Below are positions 55,099-64,000 of a stretch of DNA of 64,000 nucleotides, piece after piece. How positions within the stretch are numbered: the first letter of the stretch is position 1; each line of letters starts with the position of its first letter. The notes beneath the pieces are model-generated. The model did not search any database, was not told where the DNA came from, and worked only from the letters and a program-made list of their open reading frames with translations. The position numbers and the translations under genes were made by a program. Source of the stretch: Desulfomicrobium apsheronum (GTDB lineage: Bacteria > Desulfobacterota > Desulfovibrionia > Desulfovibrionales > Desulfomicrobiaceae); assembly GCF_900114115.1 (NCBI RefSeq), contig NZ_FORX01000014.1, positions 1 through 64,000 on the forward strand. Reading direction: 5' to 3'.

Positions 55099-56153
55099 CC
55101 AAACGTCCCCCCTCCCTGACTCTTCCCCCCACCGGCTACGCCGACTGGCTGGCCGAGCTCAAAACCCGCATTCACAGTGCTCAACAGCGCGCCGCCCTGG
55201 CCGTCAACCGGGAGTTGGTGCTGCTCTACTGGCAGATCGGCCGCGACATTCTGGAGCGGCAGGGGCGCGAGGGCTGGGGTGCCAAGGTCATCGAGCGGCT
55301 GGCGCATGATTTGCGCACGACCTTTCCGGACATGAAGGGTTTTTCCCGCGCCAACCTAATGTACATGCGCGCCTTTGCCGAGGCCTGGCCGGACGAGGCA
55401 ATTGTCCAACAGGCTGTTGGACAATTGCCCTGGGGGCACAATCTGGTGCTCCTGGCCAGGCTGAAAACACCGGGCCTGCGCCTGGCCTATGCCCAGCGGG
55501 CCATTGAGCACGGCTGGTCGCGCAGCGTGCTGGAAATCCATATCGAGACCCGGCGGCTGGAGCGCGAAGGCCAAGCTATCACCAATTTCACCGAGCGCCT
55601 GCCCGCGTCCGACACGGATCTGGCCCGCCAATCCCTCAAAGACCCGTATCTGTTCGATTTCCTGCGCATCGGCAAAGAGGCGGACGAACGGGCCATCGAA
55701 GCCGCGTTGGTGCAGCACATCACGCAATTCCTGCTGGAACTGGGTGCAGGTTTTGCCTTTGTAGGCCGTCAGGTGCATCTGGAAGTCGGCGGCGACGATT
55801 TTTTCGTCGACCTCTTGTTTTATCATCTCAAACTGCGTTGCTACGTCGTCATCGAATTGAAGGCTGAGAAATTCAAACCCGAGCATCTGGGCCAACTCGG
55901 ATTTTATCTCACGGCCGTGGATGCCCAGGTCAAAAGCGAACAGGACGGCCCCACCATCGGGCTTTTGCTGTGTAAGAGCAAAAATAAGGTGGTGGCTGAG
56001 TACGCGCTGCGCGACAAAGCCCAACCGTTGGGCATTGCCGAATATAAGCTGCTGGAATCGCTGCCGACGGAATTGCAGACCAGTTTGCCCAGCATTGAAC
56101 AGATCGAACAGGAGCTGGGTAGACTGCCGGATGAAACGTCCGGGGAGGAATGA
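55095..56153 (+). CDS. DUF1016 (YhcG-like) PD-(D/E)xK nuclease-domain protein
   Basis: 352 residues. The N-terminal DUF1016 helical domain (LVLLYWQIGRDILERQGREGWGAKVIERLAHDLRTTFP, WGHNLVLLARL) is followed by a C-terminal nuclease fold with GGDDFFVDLLFYHLKLRCYVVIELK (Asp and ELK of the PD-(D/E)xK site) and GQLGFYL. Such proteins often sit inside type I restriction loci; their job there is unsettled. Both ends overlap neighbours by 4 bp (ATGA), so it is translated as part of the hsd operon. Confidence 0.88.
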   Translation: MTKRPPSLTLPPTGYADWLAELKTRIHSAQQRAALAVNRELVLLYWQIGRDILERQGREGWGAKVIERLAHDLRTTFPDMKGFSRANLMYMRAFAEAWPDEAIVQQAVGQLPWGHNLVLLARLKTPGLRLAYAQRAIEHGWSRSVLEIHIETRRLEREGQAITNFTERLPASDTDLARQSLKDPYLFDFLRIGKEADERAIEAALVQHITQFLLELGAGFAFVGRQVHLEVGGDDFFVDLLFYHLKLRCYVVIELKAEKFKPEHLGQLGFYLTAVDAQVKSEQDGPTIGLLLCKSKNKVVAEYALRDKAQPLGIAEYKLLESLPTELQTSLPSIEQIEQELGRLPDETSGEE

Positions 56154-59100
56154 TGATGGGCTGGGAACTCGAAGATGTCGAAAAACCCTTTGTGGCCCAG
56201 TTGCAGGCGCTGGGTTGGGGGTACATCGAGGGCAATCTGGACGACCCTGCGGTCACGGGCCGAACCGGCTTTGCCGAGGTGATTCAAGAGGAGGTCCTGC
56301 GCGGCCAACTGCGCGCGTTGAACCCCGGTCCCGACGGCGAGCCCTGGCTGGACGACGCGCGGCTGTCCGAGGCCGTGGCGGCCATCACCCGTCTGGGGGC
56401 GCACAAGCTGATGGAGGCCAACGAAAAGGCCACAGGCCTGTTGATTCGTGGCTTGACCGTCGAAGGCCTGCCCGGCTGGATCGGGGGGCGGGGGCAGACC
56501 ATCCGCTTCATCGACTGGGAGACTCCGGCCAACAACCGCTTCACCGTGATCAACCAGTACCGTGTCGATTGCCCTCCTGGCTTCAACAGCGGCAAGGCCT
56601 TCATCGTGCCCGACCTGGTGCTGCTGGTGAACGGCATCCCCCTGGTCGTGGTGGAATGCAAGAGCCCCTCCACGCCCGAGCCCCTGGCCGAGGCCGTTGA
56701 CCAGCTGCGCCGTTACAGCAACCAGCGCAAGGCCGCCTTCGAGGTGGACGACAACGAGGGCAGCGAGCCTTTGTTCGCTACCAACCAGCTGCTCGTGGCC
56801 TCCAGTTTTGACGAGGCGCGGGTGGGCTGCGCGGGCGCGGCCTTCGAGCACTACTGCCAGTGGAAAACGGTGGTCGGCCCCGATGGCAGCTGCAGCGAGA
56901 TCGAGGTGGCGCAAGGCCTGGGCAAGCCCGCCCTGTCCGAGCAGGAACGCCTGATCGCCGGACTGCTCGCACCCGCGCACCTGCTGGATGTGGTCAAAAA
57001 TTTCGTGCTGTTCATGCAGGTGGGCGGGCAGACCATCAAGGCCGTGTGCCGCTACCAGCAGTATCGGGCGGTGAATCGGGCCATTGCCCGGCTCAAGACC
57101 GGCCAGACGCGACTGCAGCACGGTGAGCACGATAAGCGCGGCGGCATCATCTGGCACACCCAGGGCTCGGGCAAGAGCCTGACCATGGTGTTTCTGGTGC
57201 GCAAGATGCGCGGGGACGTGGACCTGCGACGCTTTAAGGTCATCGTCGTCACCGACCGCAAGGACTTGCAGGGCCAGTTGTCCGTAACCGCCACCTTGAT
57301 CGGCGAAGTGGTCGAGGTGGCCGACAGCACGGCAGGTATCAAGGCCCTGGCGCGCCGCAAAGGGCCAGGGCTGATCTTCGCCACCATCCAGAAATACCGC
57401 GACACGGACTCGGCGGGTGACGCGCCGCTGACGGCGGACGATCTGCCAAAGTTGGAGGAAGCGAAAGCCGCCTATACGGCCAACGAGAAGTTCGAGGTGC
57501 TGAACGAGGACGAGAGCATCCTCGTGCTCGTTGACGAGGCGCACCGCACCCAGGCCGGCGACCTGCACGCCAACCTGCTGGCGGGCCTGCCCAACTGCGC
57601 GCGCATTGGCTTTACCGGCACGCCGATCATCATGGGCGAGAAGAAGCGCACCCATGAGATTTTCGGCGAGTTCATCGATCGCTACACCATCAAGGAGTCC
57701 GAGGCCGACGGCGCGACAGTGCCGGTACTGTATGAAGGCCGCACGACCACCGGGGCGATCAAGGATGGCGCCAGTCTGGACGAGCTGTTCGAAGACCTCT
57801 TCCGTCAGCACACGCCTGAGGAACTGGAGGCGATCAAGAAAAAGTACGCCACCAAGGGCCATATCTTCGATGCCTCGGCGCTGATTGCCGACAAGGCCCG
57901 CGATATCATCCGCCACTACGTCACCAACATCCTGCCCAACGGGTACAAGGCGCAGGTGGTGGCATACAGCCGTCTGGCGGCGATCCGCTATTTCGAGGCC
58001 TTGAAGCAGGGCCGCGACGAATTGCTGGCTGAAGCGCAGGCACTGTCGCCGGAAGACAAGGGGCTTGACGACGAGGCCTTGTGCCAACGACCGGCCAAAG
58101 TGCAGGCGGTGGTGCAGGCCTGGCGCTATCGCGACACCCTGGCCCGCATCGAGTTCGCGCCAGTCATTTCGGGCAGCAACAACGACGACCCGGCCTGGAA
58201 GCGCTGGACGGACGGCGCGGCGCACGAGCAATTGATCAAGCGCTTCAAGAAGCCGCTGTTTCACGCCAAGCCGGAAAAGACCGATCCGCTGACCTTTCTG
58301 GTCGTGAAGTCGATGCTGCTCACCGGTTTCGATGCGCCGATTGAAGGCGTGATGTACTTGGACCGCCCGATCCGCGAGGCCGAACTGCTGCAGGCCATCG
58401 CCCGCGTCAATCGTACCGGATTCGGCAAGCGCTGCGGCATCGTGGTGGATTACTATGGTGTGGCCCGGCATTTGAAGGAGGCACTGGCCGCGTACTCTGA
58501 TGAGGACGTGGAGGGTTCGCTGGCCAGCCTGAAGGACGAGGTGCCGGTGCTGCGCTCCAGGCATCTGCGCGTGGTGGACCTGTTCCGAAGGCTAGGCATC
58601 GAGTCGCTGGATGACACCGAAGCCTGCATCGAGGCCTTGGGCAGCGAGAAGCTGCGCGCCGAATTTTCCGTCAAGCTCAAGGCGTTCCTGGGATCGCTGG
58701 ATACGGTGCTGCCGCGTCCCGAGGGCCTGCCATACTCGGGTGACGCCAAACGTCTGGCCTACATCTACGCCCGCGCCCGCAACCGCTACAAGGACACGCC
58801 GGTGCTGGGCAAGGACGTCGGCGCCAAGGTGCGCAAACTGATCGACGACCATGTGATCTCTCTAGGTGTTGACCCGAAGATCCCGCCGATTCAGCTGACC
58901 GATGCCGAGTTCGACATGCATGTCGCGCGTGTCGCAAACGAGCGCGCCAAGGCTTCTGAGATGGAGCACGCGATTCGTTCGCACATTCGCAAGCATCTGG
59001 ACGAAGACCCCGTATTGTACCGCAAGCTTTCCGAACGCCTGAACGACATACTCAAGACCTTGGGCGAGCAGTGGAACGAGGTGGTCTCGCAACTGCAGAA

Positions 59101-59473
59101 GATCATCGACGAGTTGCGCACGGGCAAGGCCAGCAGCGCAGATACTCCAGGCGATTTGCCCGAGCAGTACGCGCCCTTCCTGCGCACCGTCCTGGACGTG
59201 GTGAGCGACGGCCAGTCGCCGACGCCTGCGGAGCTGTTGCGGTTGAAGGATGTGACGGTCGAGTTGGTGGACCTGATTGTGCAGGAACTGCAGGACAACC
59301 GTGACATCTGGAGCCCCTACAAACGTGCGGCGCAGGAAAACCTGAATACGCAATTGTTCGAACATGTGATGCGCCTGAGGCCGCCGCTGGTGGATACCGA
59401 CAAGGCGGGCGTACTTGCGGACAAGTTGATGGAACAGGCTCGTGCCAACCACGACAAAATGGTGCAGGTGTAA
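56150..59473 (+). CDS. hsdR: type I restriction endonuclease subunit HsdR
   Basis: 1107 residues. An N-terminal nuclease domain with PDLVLLVNG and VVVECKSP (D...ExK, around 150-166) is followed by a superfamily-2 motor with Walker A TQGSGKSLTM near 335 and DEAH near 461 (LVDEAHRTQ), GFTGTPI and RVNRTG. A C-terminal helical part binds HsdM. It cuts DNA after ATP-driven translocation when the site is unmethylated. Three ATG codons in a row open the frame; the third (56156) has the best spacing from GGGGAGG. The stop lies 4 bp before the next gene. Confidence 0.95.
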   Translation: MMMGWELEDVEKPFVAQLQALGWGYIEGNLDDPAVTGRTGFAEVIQEEVLRGQLRALNPGPDGEPWLDDARLSEAVAAITRLGAHKLMEANEKATGLLIRGLTVEGLPGWIGGRGQTIRFIDWETPANNRFTVINQYRVDCPPGFNSGKAFIVPDLVLLVNGIPLVVVECKSPSTPEPLAEAVDQLRRYSNQRKAAFEVDDNEGSEPLFATNQLLVASSFDEARVGCAGAAFEHYCQWKTVVGPDGSCSEIEVAQGLGKPALSEQERLIAGLLAPAHLLDVVKNFVLFMQVGGQTIKAVCRYQQYRAVNRAIARLKTGQTRLQHGEHDKRGGIIWHTQGSGKSLTMVFLVRKMRGDVDLRRFKVIVVTDRKDLQGQLSVTATLIGEVVEVADSTAGIKALARRKGPGLIFATIQKYRDTDSAGDAPLTADDLPKLEEAKAAYTANEKFEVLNEDESILVLVDEAHRTQAGDLHANLLAGLPNCARIGFTGTPIIMGEKKRTHEIFGEFIDRYTIKESEADGATVPVLYEGRTTTGAIKDGASLDELFEDLFRQHTPEELEAIKKKYATKGHIFDASALIADKARDIIRHYVTNILPNGYKAQVVAYSRLAAIRYFEALKQGRDELLAEAQALSPEDKGLDDEALCQRPAKVQAVVQAWRYRDTLARIEFAPVISGSNNDDPAWKRWTDGAAHEQLIKRFKKPLFHAKPEKTDPLTFLVVKSMLLTGFDAPIEGVMYLDRPIREAELLQAIARVNRTGFGKRCGIVVDYYGVARHLKEALAAYSDEDVEGSLASLKDEVPVLRSRHLRVVDLFRRLGIESLDDTEACIEALGSEKLRAEFSVKLKAFLGSLDTVLPRPEGLPYSGDAKRLAYIYARARNRYKDTPVLGKDVGAKVRKLIDDHVISLGVDPKIPPIQLTDAEFDMHVARVANERAKASEMEHAIRSHIRKHLDEDPVLYRKLSERLNDILKTLGEQWNEVVSQLQKIIDELRTGKASSADTPGDLPEQYAPFLRTVLDVVSDGQSPTPAELLRLKDVTVELVDLIVQELQDNRDIWSPYKRAAQENLNTQLFEHVMRLRPPLVDTDKAGVLADKLMEQARANHDKMVQV

Positions 59474-59477
59474 CGTC

Positions 59478-60230
59478 ATGTCGGTGCCTCTGAAATCTGC
59501 CGACCATCAAACGGATAGTTCCTCTGCCTCGGCCGAGAGTTATATCCAGATGGATGATCTGCGCTTCGTGTTACGTCGAAGCACTCGTCGCCGGACCATG
59601 CAAATCACGGTGGAACGAACCGGTGAGCTGATTCTAAGCGCACCGCCTGATGTTGGCATCGAACAGTTGCGTGATTTCGTCACTGAAAAGCGCTTTTGGA
59701 TTTATACGAAGTTGGCCGAAAAGGAGCGTTTGCAGCGCCAGGTGCCGCGTAAAGAGTTCGTCGGCGGCGAGGGGTTTTTGTATTTGGGGCGCAGCTATCG
59801 GCTGAAGCTTGTTGATGACCTAAACACACCCTTGAAGCTGGTGAATGGCCGCTTTGCGCTGCGGCGCGATACGCAAGCAGACGCACGGGAGCATTTCATC
59901 CGCTGGTACAGCGAAAGGGCCCGGGTCTGGCTGTCGGGCCGGGTGGCTGAGTACCAGTCGCGCATGGAGGTGGCGCCCGCCGGCGTCAAGGTGCAGGATC
60001 TCGGGTATCGCTGGGGCTCTTGCGGCAAAGGCGACTGGCTGTACTTCCATTGGAAGAGCATCCTGCTGCCAGCCCGTATCGCGGAATACGTGGTCGTGCA
60101 CGAGATGGCCCATTTGCACGAGGCTCACCACACCCCGGCTTTTTGGCTGCGCGTTGAGCGGGCAATGCCCGACTATGTCCAGCGCAAGGCATGGCTGGCG
60201 GAACACGGAATTGATATCGAGGGGATATAA
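59478..60230 (+). CDS. YgjP/SprT-like metallopeptidase-domain protein (DUF45)
   Basis: 250 residues from ATG 59478. The C-terminal zinc motif HEMAH plus HHTPAFW and the upstream YRWGSCGKGDWLYFHWKSILLPARIAEYVVVHE are diagnostic of the YgjP-like DUF45 family. The N-terminal part is beta-rich, without a signal peptide. Members are often coded next to hsdR, but whether they cut a protein in restriction control is not established. It begins 4 bp after hsdR and is followed by mcrB 4 bp on. Confidence 0.88.
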   Translation: MSVPLKSADHQTDSSSASAESYIQMDDLRFVLRRSTRRRTMQITVERTGELILSAPPDVGIEQLRDFVTEKRFWIYTKLAEKERLQRQVPRKEFVGGEGFLYLGRSYRLKLVDDLNTPLKLVNGRFALRRDTQADAREHFIRWYSERARVWLSGRVAEYQSRMEVAPAGVKVQDLGYRWGSCGKGDWLYFHWKSILLPARIAEYVVVHEMAHLHEAHHTPAFWLRVERAMPDYVQRKAWLAEHGIDIEGI

Positions 60231-60234
60231 AAAC

Positions 60235-62613
60235 ATGGCGGATTATTTCACCAGTGACCATTTCAAGCTGCTGAACAAATGGAAGGGGCAAAAACGCGAT
60301 GAGTCCAACCCTGAACAGAACCGCGCCTACGAGGAATTGAAGAATGCTTATGAGGTGACCGAGTCGTGGGCCAATGAGGTGATGGCCAAATTGTTTCCGT
60401 TGGGCGTGGTCAAAATTCGTAAGCGGCCGACAAACCAGGCAAATAATTTTCAGGCCTACAACTGGGCACGTATCTATCCGGCAGCGGATTCGCCAAAAGA
60501 GTTGGCCTATACTGTTGGGATCGAGGCCGATGATGGTTTTGTGGTCAAGATCGATACGGTCGGGCTTAGTGATGATGCATCTGTTCGTCGTGATTATCTT
60601 GCACTACGTGGTGACTACGGCAACGCGTCACCTATTGTAGCAATTCTTCCTGTTTCAGAAGGCCTTGGCAAATCGCTGGCTGAGTTGGTCGAGTGGAGCG
60701 TAACGGCCATTCGAAATTTTTCCATCCACTATGACGAAGTGCTGAGCAGACTGAATTTGAAAGAGCAACTTACTGACGAAGACATTCTCAAGCACTTTGA
60801 CAGCAAGTTAGCCTTTAAAACCTTCCGAGCTTCGTGGTCGTCACAGAATAAGGAGATGTTTTGCAGGTTAGTCAGGGTTGCTCACGTGGCGGGCCTGGAT
60901 TGGTGGCATATGGGCAAAGGTATTCAGGTGCGTTTTGGCCGTAAGAATCCCGGAAGTGAGCGTGCGATCGGCGTGCTTGGCCTCATCCAAGGTACTCGCG
61001 CCAGAAAGATATCGTGGCTGCGCGAGGTAGGAACGGTGCCCAAGATGGATCGGGTACCGCTGAGCGACGCTTTGGTGGCAAAAATTGAGACCACCTTGGC
61101 CGCAGAGCGTGAATTGCTGGACGAATGGTTGGTATTGGAGACTGAACGCCCAGGCCTTTGGCCTGATCAGCTTCGGGACGACCCGGTAGAACCTGGCGAA
61201 GACTTAGGCGATGAGGATCCGGTGGATTCTGAAATAGTGAAACAGCCTATCAACCGCATCTACTACGGACCTCCAGGCACAGGGAAGACTTACATGTTGT
61301 CTCAGCTCAAGAAAGAGTACGAGCAGGCCACAAACTCAGTATCTGTCGAGGAATGGAAAAATCAATTCATCGGGGATAAGATCGTCGGTCTAACATGGTG
61401 GGAAGCTGCTGCTGCAGCTCTTTATCACATGGGTGGCAAAGCTGGCGTCGACGCATTGCTTGATCATCCATTTGTGAAGGCTGTTGCTGCCGCAAAGAGC
61501 GCAAACAAGACCGTGCGCAATACCATTTGGAGCGCTCTACAGTATCACGCTGTTGACTCATCTGAAACGGTAAAAATGAGCAAGCGAATGGCTCCTGCCG
61601 TATTCGATAAGCTGCCGGATTCGTCCTGGATTCTTGCTGGGGATTGGGAGGAAGCAGCGGCCGGCCTGAGGAGAGTGGTTGATGAATATAATGCGGGGCC
61701 GCCAGTATCCGAATATATCAAGCGCTTTAGTTCCGTCACCTTTCACCAATCCTACGGGTACGAGGATTTTGTCGAAGGGCTGCGGCCCGTTCTCGACCGT
61801 GATGCAGAATCAGGCGAAATTCATTATGAGATTCGTGAGGGCGTTTTCAAGGAGTTATGCCGCCGGGCCAGAACCGTACCCAATCAACACTTCGCGATGG
61901 TCATCGACGAAATCAATCGGGGTAATATCAGCAAGATCTTTGGTGAGCTGATTACTCTAATCGAGCCTGACAAACGGGAAGGAGGCGAGAACACCTTTAC
62001 AGTGACCTTGCCGTACTCTGGTGAGAGTTTTTCGGTTCCGGCAAATGTGGACGTCATCGGCACGATGAATACGGCTGACCGTTCGTTGGCACTCGTGGAT
62101 ACAGCGTTGCGCCGTCGCTTTGAGTTCATAGAGATCATGCCTGAACCGTCGGTTTTAGCGAGCGCCAGCGTTTCTCACAACGGTGTTGATATCAATATTG
62201 AGCAAATGCTTCGCATGCTCAATAAACGCATTGAGGCGCTCTACGACCGTGATCACACGGTGGGGCATGCCTACTTCTGCCGGTTGATCAAAGTTCCAGC
62301 ACAGGATCGCTTCGCTGAGTTGAAAATCGTGTTCAAGAACAAGATCATCCCGCTCTTGGGGGAATACTTCTTCGAAGATTGGCAGAAGATTCGGCTGGTG
62401 CTCGGCGACAATCAGAAATCAAAAAAAGAACTTCAATTCGTCCTCGAAATTGATCGCGAGGAGGATTTGCCAGCGTTGTTTGGCCGGGAACACGAGTTGG
62501 ATCAATACTCAATACGGCCACGATATCAATTGAATCTGGACGCGCTCGATCGACCTGACGCTTATGTTGGCATCTATTCCGCCAAATTGGCGCCGACAGA
62601 CGCAGCAGAATGA
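60235..62613 (+). CDS. mcrB: McrB-type AAA+ GTPase of a type IV restriction system
   Basis: 792 residues from ATG 60235 (GGGGAT upstream). An N-terminal region of about 330 residues, unlike E. coli McrB, probably reads the modified DNA. The AAA+ motor has Walker A YGPPGTGKTYML near residue 344, FHQSYGYEDFVEGLRP, MVIDEINRGNISKIFGELITLIE (Walker B) and IGTMNTADRSLALVDTALRRRFEF, the McrB signature with Arg fingers. A long insert sits between Walker A and Walker B. With McrC it forms a GTP-driven nuclease against methylated or otherwise modified DNA. It overlaps mcrC by 4 bp. Confidence 0.9.
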   Translation: MADYFTSDHFKLLNKWKGQKRDESNPEQNRAYEELKNAYEVTESWANEVMAKLFPLGVVKIRKRPTNQANNFQAYNWARIYPAADSPKELAYTVGIEADDGFVVKIDTVGLSDDASVRRDYLALRGDYGNASPIVAILPVSEGLGKSLAELVEWSVTAIRNFSIHYDEVLSRLNLKEQLTDEDILKHFDSKLAFKTFRASWSSQNKEMFCRLVRVAHVAGLDWWHMGKGIQVRFGRKNPGSERAIGVLGLIQGTRARKISWLREVGTVPKMDRVPLSDALVAKIETTLAAERELLDEWLVLETERPGLWPDQLRDDPVEPGEDLGDEDPVDSEIVKQPINRIYYGPPGTGKTYMLSQLKKEYEQATNSVSVEEWKNQFIGDKIVGLTWWEAAAAALYHMGGKAGVDALLDHPFVKAVAAAKSANKTVRNTIWSALQYHAVDSSETVKMSKRMAPAVFDKLPDSSWILAGDWEEAAAGLRRVVDEYNAGPPVSEYIKRFSSVTFHQSYGYEDFVEGLRPVLDRDAESGEIHYEIREGVFKELCRRARTVPNQHFAMVIDEINRGNISKIFGELITLIEPDKREGGENTFTVTLPYSGESFSVPANVDVIGTMNTADRSLALVDTALRRRFEFIEIMPEPSVLASASVSHNGVDINIEQMLRMLNKRIEALYDRDHTVGHAYFCRLIKVPAQDRFAELKIVFKNKIIPLLGEYFFEDWQKIRLVLGDNQKSKKELQFVLEIDREEDLPALFGREHELDQYSIRPRYQLNLDALDRPDAYVGIYSAKLAPTDAAE

Positions 62614-63917
62614 AGAATTTGCTGAGGATTTTTGAGTTCGACAAAATCGTCGAAGCAAAGACCGACGTGATCGAGTGCGCCGTGCCAAGGCGCGTATTTG
62701 TCTGGTTAGAAGCGCAGTGCCTGAGAACTGATGACGATGCTCTTGGCTGGCTAAAAATGGCCCAAGTGAACGGCCAGCGAGCTATACAGGTAACCAGCTA
62801 CGTTGGTGTGCTACGTGCGCCGTGTGGTTTTCAAATCGAAGTTCTACCGAAAACGGGAAAGCATACCTCGCCGGACGAAGCTCGGTGGCTTTTGATCGAG
62901 ATGCTGAAATGCTTGGTAGGGTTTCGACACATCAAGACCGCCAATGCTAATCTGACCACTGAACGCATGCCGCTCTTGGAAGTTTTTATCCAGCAGTTCT
63001 TGAAGGCGGTTGAGGCGTTGGTTAAACGCGGCCTGCGCAGTGACTATGTGGCGCGGCAAGATAACTTGTTTGCCTTGCGTGGACGGTTATTGGTTGCCCA
63101 ACAGATAACTCAGAATTTGGTGCGGCGAGACCGATTCTTCACCGATCATGATGAGTTTTTGCAGGATCGCGCTGAAAACCGGCTCATCCATACCGCGCTC
63201 CGTCACATACTGAACATGTGCAGATCGCAAGAAAATCAGCGATTGGCTCGTGAACTCAGCTTCGTGTTTGCCGATGTGCCGCTGTCTGCCGACGTTGAAC
63301 TTGATATGCAGCGAGTCAGGCTAGACCGGGGCATGGGATACTACGAGGCCGCATTGGATTGGGCAAGGCTGATTCTTCAGGGACTCAGCCCCATTTCCGG
63401 ATTCGGCAAGCATCATGCGCCGTCGCTGCTTTTTCCGATGGAAGCGGTGTTTGAAGCCTATGTGGAAAAGCACCTGGCTCGGCAGTTGCGGGGCGATTAT
63501 GTACTGAAGGCGCAAGCAAGGAGTCAGCACCTCGTTGCACATGGGGCTCAGCGGTGGTTTCGCCTAAAACCTGATTTGTTGATCCGGAATGGTCAAAAAA
63601 ACTGCCTAGTACTTGATACGAAGTGGAAACTACTGGATACCTCCAAGAACAACGCACGCGAAAAATATAAGCTTAGCCAGAGTGACTTCTATCAACTATA
63701 TGCTTATGGTCACCACTATTTGGATGGGACTGGAGACGTCGTACTGATTTATCCAAAAACAGATGCGTTCGCCGAGCCACTACCTGTCTTTGATTTTCCG
63801 AAAGCAAATGGAATGCAGCTTTGGGTGCTGCCATTTTGTATCAGGAAACGTCAGCTAATACTGCCAAACTCGCTGGCACTCAGTAAATTTTTTATCCAGA
63901 ACATTTGTGAAAATTAA
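62610..63917 (+). CDS. mcrC: McrC-type nuclease subunit of a type IV restriction system
   Basis: 435 residues. The N-terminal half is the McrC stalk domain that contacts McrB. The C-terminal half is a PD-(D/E)xK nuclease with KPDLLI (Asp) and LVLDTKWK (Asp-x-Lys), then SQSDFYQLYAYGHHY. All catalytic residues are present. ATG 62610 overlaps the mcrB stop (ATGA). Last gene of the seven-gene restriction operon. Confidence 0.92.
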   Translation: MKNLLRIFEFDKIVEAKTDVIECAVPRRVFVWLEAQCLRTDDDALGWLKMAQVNGQRAIQVTSYVGVLRAPCGFQIEVLPKTGKHTSPDEARWLLIEMLKCLVGFRHIKTANANLTTERMPLLEVFIQQFLKAVEALVKRGLRSDYVARQDNLFALRGRLLVAQQITQNLVRRDRFFTDHDEFLQDRAENRLIHTALRHILNMCRSQENQRLARELSFVFADVPLSADVELDMQRVRLDRGMGYYEAALDWARLILQGLSPISGFGKHHAPSLLFPMEAVFEAYVEKHLARQLRGDYVLKAQARSQHLVAHGAQRWFRLKPDLLIRNGQKNCLVLDTKWKLLDTSKNNAREKYKLSQSDFYQLYAYGHHYLDGTGDVVLIYPKTDAFAEPLPVFDFPKANGMQLWVLPFCIRKRQLILPNSLALSKFFIQNICEN

Positions 63918-64000
63918 TCTGCGATAAGAACGAAGAGGAATAGTTTACGTGTCCCTATATGCCGCCCTGACTTGCGCAGCAGGTAGGTGATCTGCTCGAT
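63914..64000 (-). CDS. possible 3' end of a minus-strand gene (partial)
   Basis: The minus strand from 64000 is open for 28 codons (IEQITYLLRKSGRHIGT...) to a TAA that overlaps the mcrC stop. It is too short to name and may be chance. No terminator is visible after mcrC. Confidence 0.2.
   Translation of the reverse strand: MEQITYLLRKSGRHIGTRKLFLFVLIAD

Noticed and set aside
55904-58564. Minus-strand open frame of 886 codons
   Set aside because: It lies opposite hsdR and the DUF1016 gene; no motifs, shadow of codon bias.

Overview
The window is a GC-rich chromosomal segment of an anaerobic deltaproteobacterium, most likely a sulfate reducer of the Desulfovibrionales (a Desulfomicrobium-like organism is my best guess, from gene content only). 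Pointers are a Tat-exported split-Soret-type dihaem cytochrome, a DUF362/polyferredoxin pair, a lactate-utilisation lutABC set, many one- and two-component and c-di-GMP proteins, and a sigma-54 psp system. No rRNA genes or CRISPR arrays were seen; there is one tRNA.

Layout. 1-20.5 kb: alpha/beta hydrolase, two GGDEF proteins, DJ-1/PfpI protein, an AT-rich LysR plus split-Soret cytochrome block, a rhodanese plus persulfide-dioxygenase-like sulfur operon, DinB-like protein, chemoreceptor, DUF362 plus NapH/NapG-like polyferredoxin, Old Yellow Enzyme, an SDR plus Kef-type antiporter operon, and YjdM. 20.6-23.9 kb: an unusual GNAT-histone-deacetylase fusion and an NAPE-PLD-like metallo-beta-lactamase lipoprotein. 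24-31.7 kb: complete livKHMGF amino-acid ABC transporter followed by lutABC and a strong terminator. 31.8-38.3 kb: lipoprotein, YciA thioesterase, large hybrid histidine kinase, aminoglycoside-phosphotransferase/P-loop kinase fusion. 38.3-41 kb: pspABC divergent from pspF. 41-47.2 kb: housekeeping genes (ylqF, an M3 oligopeptidase, trpS, a site-2-type protease, ubiX).

47.3-64 kb is an accessory/defence region starting at tRNA-Arg(CCG). A DinJ-YafQ toxin-antitoxin pair is bracketed by two 156-bp direct copies of the tRNA 3' half plus its terminator. Next come an AbiE locus whose toxin gene abiEii is decayed while abiEi and its operator are intact, an NYN-domain protein, and a tightly packed seven-gene restriction operon: hsdM-hsdS-DUF1016 nuclease-hsdR-YgjP-like metallopeptidase-mcrB-mcrC. 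Type I (modification-dependent self protection) and type IV (McrBC, attack on modified DNA) genes are joined by overlapping or nearly abutting frames, which suggests one transcription unit.

Dispersed repeats link the intergenic regions. Three copies of a MITE-like element of about 162 bp with inverted ends lie at 9.1, 31.8 and 36.4 kb, one inserted in a LysR gene remnant. A truncated REP-associated (Y1) transposase lies at 11.2 kb. An 86-bp repeat lies in tandem at 3.8-4.0 kb, with a partial copy at 6.6 kb. All functional calls are from reading motifs; no database search was run.
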